Positions 5,085-6,581 of a stretch of DNA of 6,581 bases are shown one piece after another; positions within the stretch are counted from its first letter, which is position 1, and every line of letters begins with the position of its first letter. The stretch is from Deltaproteobacteria bacterium (GTDB taxonomy: Bacteria > Desulfobacterota > Desulfobulbia > Desulfobulbales > VMSU01). A model generated the notes under the pieces. It was not told the origin of the DNA. It searched no databases and saw only the letters and a list, made by a program, of their open reading frames with translations. Location: contig JAJSAA010000254.1 of NCBI GenBank assembly GCA_024274995.1, positions 1 through 6,581 on the forward strand, in the 5' to 3' direction. The translations under genes and the position numbers were made by a program.

Positions 5085-6147
5085 ATGCGGTTTTGCGAGA
5101 GCAGAAAATTAGCGATTCGTTCTTTAAAGAAATCTTTATTTTTTTGTCCTTGGTGATACCCATTACCCGGATGACATGCTCCGGGGCGTGGATCAGGTAA
5201 TTTTCGCCCCTTGTGGAGCAAAAGACAAGACGGATATATCTGGCCCGGTGATGGAGGCTGGTTACCTTGCCGCTTAAAAGATTCTCCCGGCCGGAATCTG
5301 GCCTGTCTTCTCTGACGATCATTATGTTTTCCGGCCGGATGCCGATATATTGGGCTTCTCGCGGTTCTTTGCCGTTATGGGTAAAGGTTTCGCCGCCTGC
5401 GGTTTGGATGGTTTTTTTATCACTGTTCACTATGGGCCAGATTTGGAAATCAAGCAGACGCGCCGTTTCCACATAGCGGGGGTGCTGAAATATGCTCTCC
5501 TGGTTGCCATATTCAATCACCTGGCCGTCGCTGATTATGACCAGCTCCCGGCCAAAGGCCAGGGCCTCTTCCAGGTCGTGAGTCACCAGCAGGGCCGGAA
5601 TATTTGATTCGTCAGTCAGGTCAATTACCAGGTCACGCAGGGCCTCCCGCACCGGTGTATCTAAGGCGCTGAAGGGCTCATCCAGGAGCAGAGCCTTGGG
5701 CCTAATCAGCATGAGACGGGCCAGGGCCACCCGCTGCTGCTGGCCGCCGGAGAGCTCGGCGGGTCGGGCGGCGAGTCTGCCTGCTATGCCCAGCTTTTCC
5801 ACGACCTCGTTTAACTCTTTTTTATTATAGGGGATTTTGCGGGCCTTGAGACCGTACAGGATATTTTCCCCGATGCTCATATTGGGAAAGAGGGTGTAAT
5901 CCTGGGGCAGGTAGCCGAATTGCCGCTGGTGGACTGGCAGGTCAACAGCCTGCTCCTTATCAAAAACAATGGTATCGGCCGCAGTAATCCGGCCTTCATC
6001 CGGCCTGAAAAAGCCAATCATCATCTTGAGCAGACTTGATTTGCCGCTGCCGGAAGGGCCGAATAACACGGCCCGGTTGGAGGCCAGTTTAAAGGCGAAA
6101 TCCATTGTTAGGGCCGGGAATTTTTTTTTGACTACTATCTCAATCAT
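5083..6147 (-). CDS. modC: Molybdate ABC transporter ATP-binding protein
   Basis: A 354-residue ABC ATPase, the usual ModC length. Walker A GPSGSGKS is at 30-37, the Q-loop YLPQDYTLFP at 79-88 (Gln82), the ABC signature LSGGQQQR at 132-139, Walker B ALLLDEP at 152-158, D-loop SALD at 160-163, and the switch His190 in LVTHD. The C-terminal part from about 235 to 350, including YIGIRPENIMI at 267-277, looks like the TOBE/MOP-like domain that can bind the oxyanion and shut down transport in ModC. It couples ATP hydrolysis in the cytoplasm to ModB. It leads the transporter genes and lies 11 bp before modA, an uncommon order (C-A-B rather than A-B-C). The nearest GGAG is 16 nt from the ATG and better placed for an out-of-frame ATG upstream. 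No in-frame upstream start exists before a stop codon. Confidence 0.95.
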   Translation of the reverse strand: MIEIVVKKKFPALTMDFAFKLASNRAVLFGPSGSGKSSLLKMMIGFFRPDEGRITAADTIVFDKEQAVDLPVHQRQFGYLPQDYTLFPNMSIGENILYGLKARKIPYNKKELNEVVEKLGIAGRLAARPAELSGGQQQRVALARLMLIRPKALLLDEPFSALDTPVREALRDLVIDLTDESNIPALLVTHDLEEALAFGRELVIISDGQVIEYGNQESIFQHPRYVETARLLDFQIWPIVNSDKKTIQTAGGETFTHNGKEPREAQYIGIRPENIMIVREDRPDSGRENLLSGKVTSLHHRARYIRLVFCSTRGENYLIHAPEHVIRVMGITKDKKIKISLKNESLIFCSRKTA

Positions 6148-6183
6148 TGGTGACCATGGGCCGCTCCGTCTGCTATTGGCTTA

Positions 6184-6211
6184 AGCGTTATGCTTGTCTG
6201 AATACATCGCT
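6184..6211. promoter_or_regulatory. Imperfect palindrome, candidate ModE operator upstream of modC
   Basis: AGCGTTATGC (6184-6193) and ATACATCGCT (6202-6211) form an imperfect inverted repeat, 6 of 10 positions symmetric, around an 8-bp centre. The outer AGCG/CGCT ends with AT-rich inner arms resemble the known ModE box (half sites like CGnTATATA). It sits between the modE terminator and modC, overlapping a weak -10-like CATAAC on the minus strand. With molybdate bound, ModE would be expected to repress modCAB here. Assignment is inferred from position and resemblance. Confidence 0.4.
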
Positions 6212-6215
6212 GCTT

Positions 6216-6243
6216 AAAAAAAACCGGGCGCTTACAGACCCAG
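6216..6243 (-). terminator. Intrinsic terminator of modE
   Basis: On the minus strand CTGGGT (6238-6243, the last modE codons) can pair with GCCCGG (6224-6229) across an 8-nt loop, using four Watson-Crick and two G-U pairs. Eight T residues (6216-6223) follow directly. The stem includes the end of modE and its stop codon is in the loop. This would separate modE from modCAB transcription, at least partly. Confidence 0.6.
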
Positions 6244-6581
6244 TTTTTTGCTCTCTTGTTGCAGGAAGGCGGCAAGTTTCTGTTGGAGTCGGGTAAAATC
6301 CTTAATGGCTTTCTGCCCGGCGGTAGTCAGCTTTGCTCCGCCGCCGCCTCTGCCGCCCTTGTTCGTTGTAACCAATGGCTGCCCGGCCTGCCGGTTCATG
6401 GAGTCGATGAGATCCCAGGCATGCTTATAGGACATCTCCATGGAACGGGCGGCCTGGGAAATGGAACCATGCTCATGGATTCGTTCCAGCAGTACCACGC
6501 GGCCAAAGCCGAGAAAGGTTTCGCCGTTGTTTTCGATCCAGATTCTTCCCCGGCAGTGATATCCCGGTTGTGATTGTTTGG
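6232..6581 (-). CDS. modE: ModE-type molybdenum-responsive regulator, DNA-binding domain only (5' end beyond window)
   Basis: 115 codons are visible and the frame is open to the right edge with no ATG, GTG or TTG before it, so the start lies outside. A GTG at 6496-6498 is inside the domain (GRVVLLERIHEHGSISQAAR) and is not the true start. The helix-turn-helix unit EHGSISQAARSMEMSYKHAW followed by DLIDSMNRQAG, and the glycine-rich wing NKGGRGGGGAKLT, are diagnostic of the LysR-like N-terminal domain of ModE. The protein ends about 30 residues after the wing with a helical tail, so the C-terminal molybdate-binding Mop/TOBE domains of E. coli ModE are missing. Such one-domain ModE proteins are known in several bacterial groups. 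The adjacency to modCAB makes these genes its likely target, but how it senses the metal is unclear. Confidence 0.88.
   Translation of the reverse strand, partial: KQSQPGYHCRGRIWIENNGETFLGFGRVVLLERIHEHGSISQAARSMEMSYKHAWDLIDSMNRQAGQPLVTTNKGGRGGGGAKLTTAGQKAIKDFTRLQQKLAAFLQQESKKLGL

Noticed and set aside
5072..5221. 50-residue N-terminal extension of modA starting at the ATG at 5221
   Set aside because: It lies wholly within modC in another frame, precedes what is plainly a signal peptide, and the ATG at 5071 has a strong AGGAGG ribosome binding site.
6148..6231. Molybdenum-cofactor riboswitch before modC
   Set aside because: The 84-bp gap is largely filled by the modE terminator and the palindrome, too short for the known Moco RNA fold, and no matching stems were seen.
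6232..6498. modE starting at the GTG at 6498
   Set aside because: The conserved domain continues upstream of it (GRIWIENNGETFLGFGR), with no stop up to the window edge, so the GTG is an internal valine codon.

Overview
This 6.6 kb window looks like bacterial chromosome of moderate GC content. The gene families (an HcyS-type sulfur carrier next to an O-acetylhomoserine sulfhydrylase, a one-domain ModE, and a modC-modA-modB transporter) would fit an anaerobic, deltaproteobacterial (Desulfobacterota-like) organism. That assignment is inference from gene style only. Almost all of the sequence is coding, there is no mobile element or CRISPR array, and only one gap exceeds 300 bp.

Left part (1-2190, minus strand): a tightly packed operon read right to left. 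It encodes an Lrp/AsnC-family regulator, a 71-residue ThiS/MoaD-like sulfur carrier, an O-acetylhomoserine sulfhydrylase-type PLP enzyme, and a ThiF/MoeB/HesA-type adenylyltransferase cut by the left edge. The last two junctions are 4-bp ATGA overlaps. This set matches the protein-thiocarboxylate route to homocysteine/methionine described for Wolinella succinogenes (HcyS, HcyF, Met17). In that route an E1-like enzyme adenylates the carrier, sulfur is loaded as a thiocarboxylate, and the PLP enzyme passes it to an O-acylhomoserine. The carrier here ends Gly-Gly-Gly-Ala-Phe-Ser, so three residues hide the reactive glycine and a peptidase would be needed first; none is in the window. Two tandem sigma70-like promoters with inverted repeats precede the regulator gene.

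Middle (2061-3545): a 474-bp divergent intergenic region, then galE (UDP-glucose 4-epimerase) on the plus strand. The region holds the operon promoters, a hairpin-rich segment near 2280-2404 that may be a dispersed repeat or structured RNA, and a 7-bp inverted repeat just upstream of a possible galE promoter. GalE has Cys at the gatekeeper position, which predicts that it may also accept N-acetylated UDP-hexosamines.

Right part (3552-6581, minus strand): a molybdate (possibly tungstate) uptake locus in the order modE (5' end beyond the right edge), modC, modA, modB. modE is followed by an intrinsic terminator. An imperfect palindrome between modE and modC is a candidate ModE operator. modC-modA are 11 bp apart and modA-modB overlap by ATGA. 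galE and modB converge with only 6 bp between their stop codons.

No wholly new system is evident. The most interesting part is the sulfur-carrier operon with its blocked carrier and its own Lrp-type regulator.
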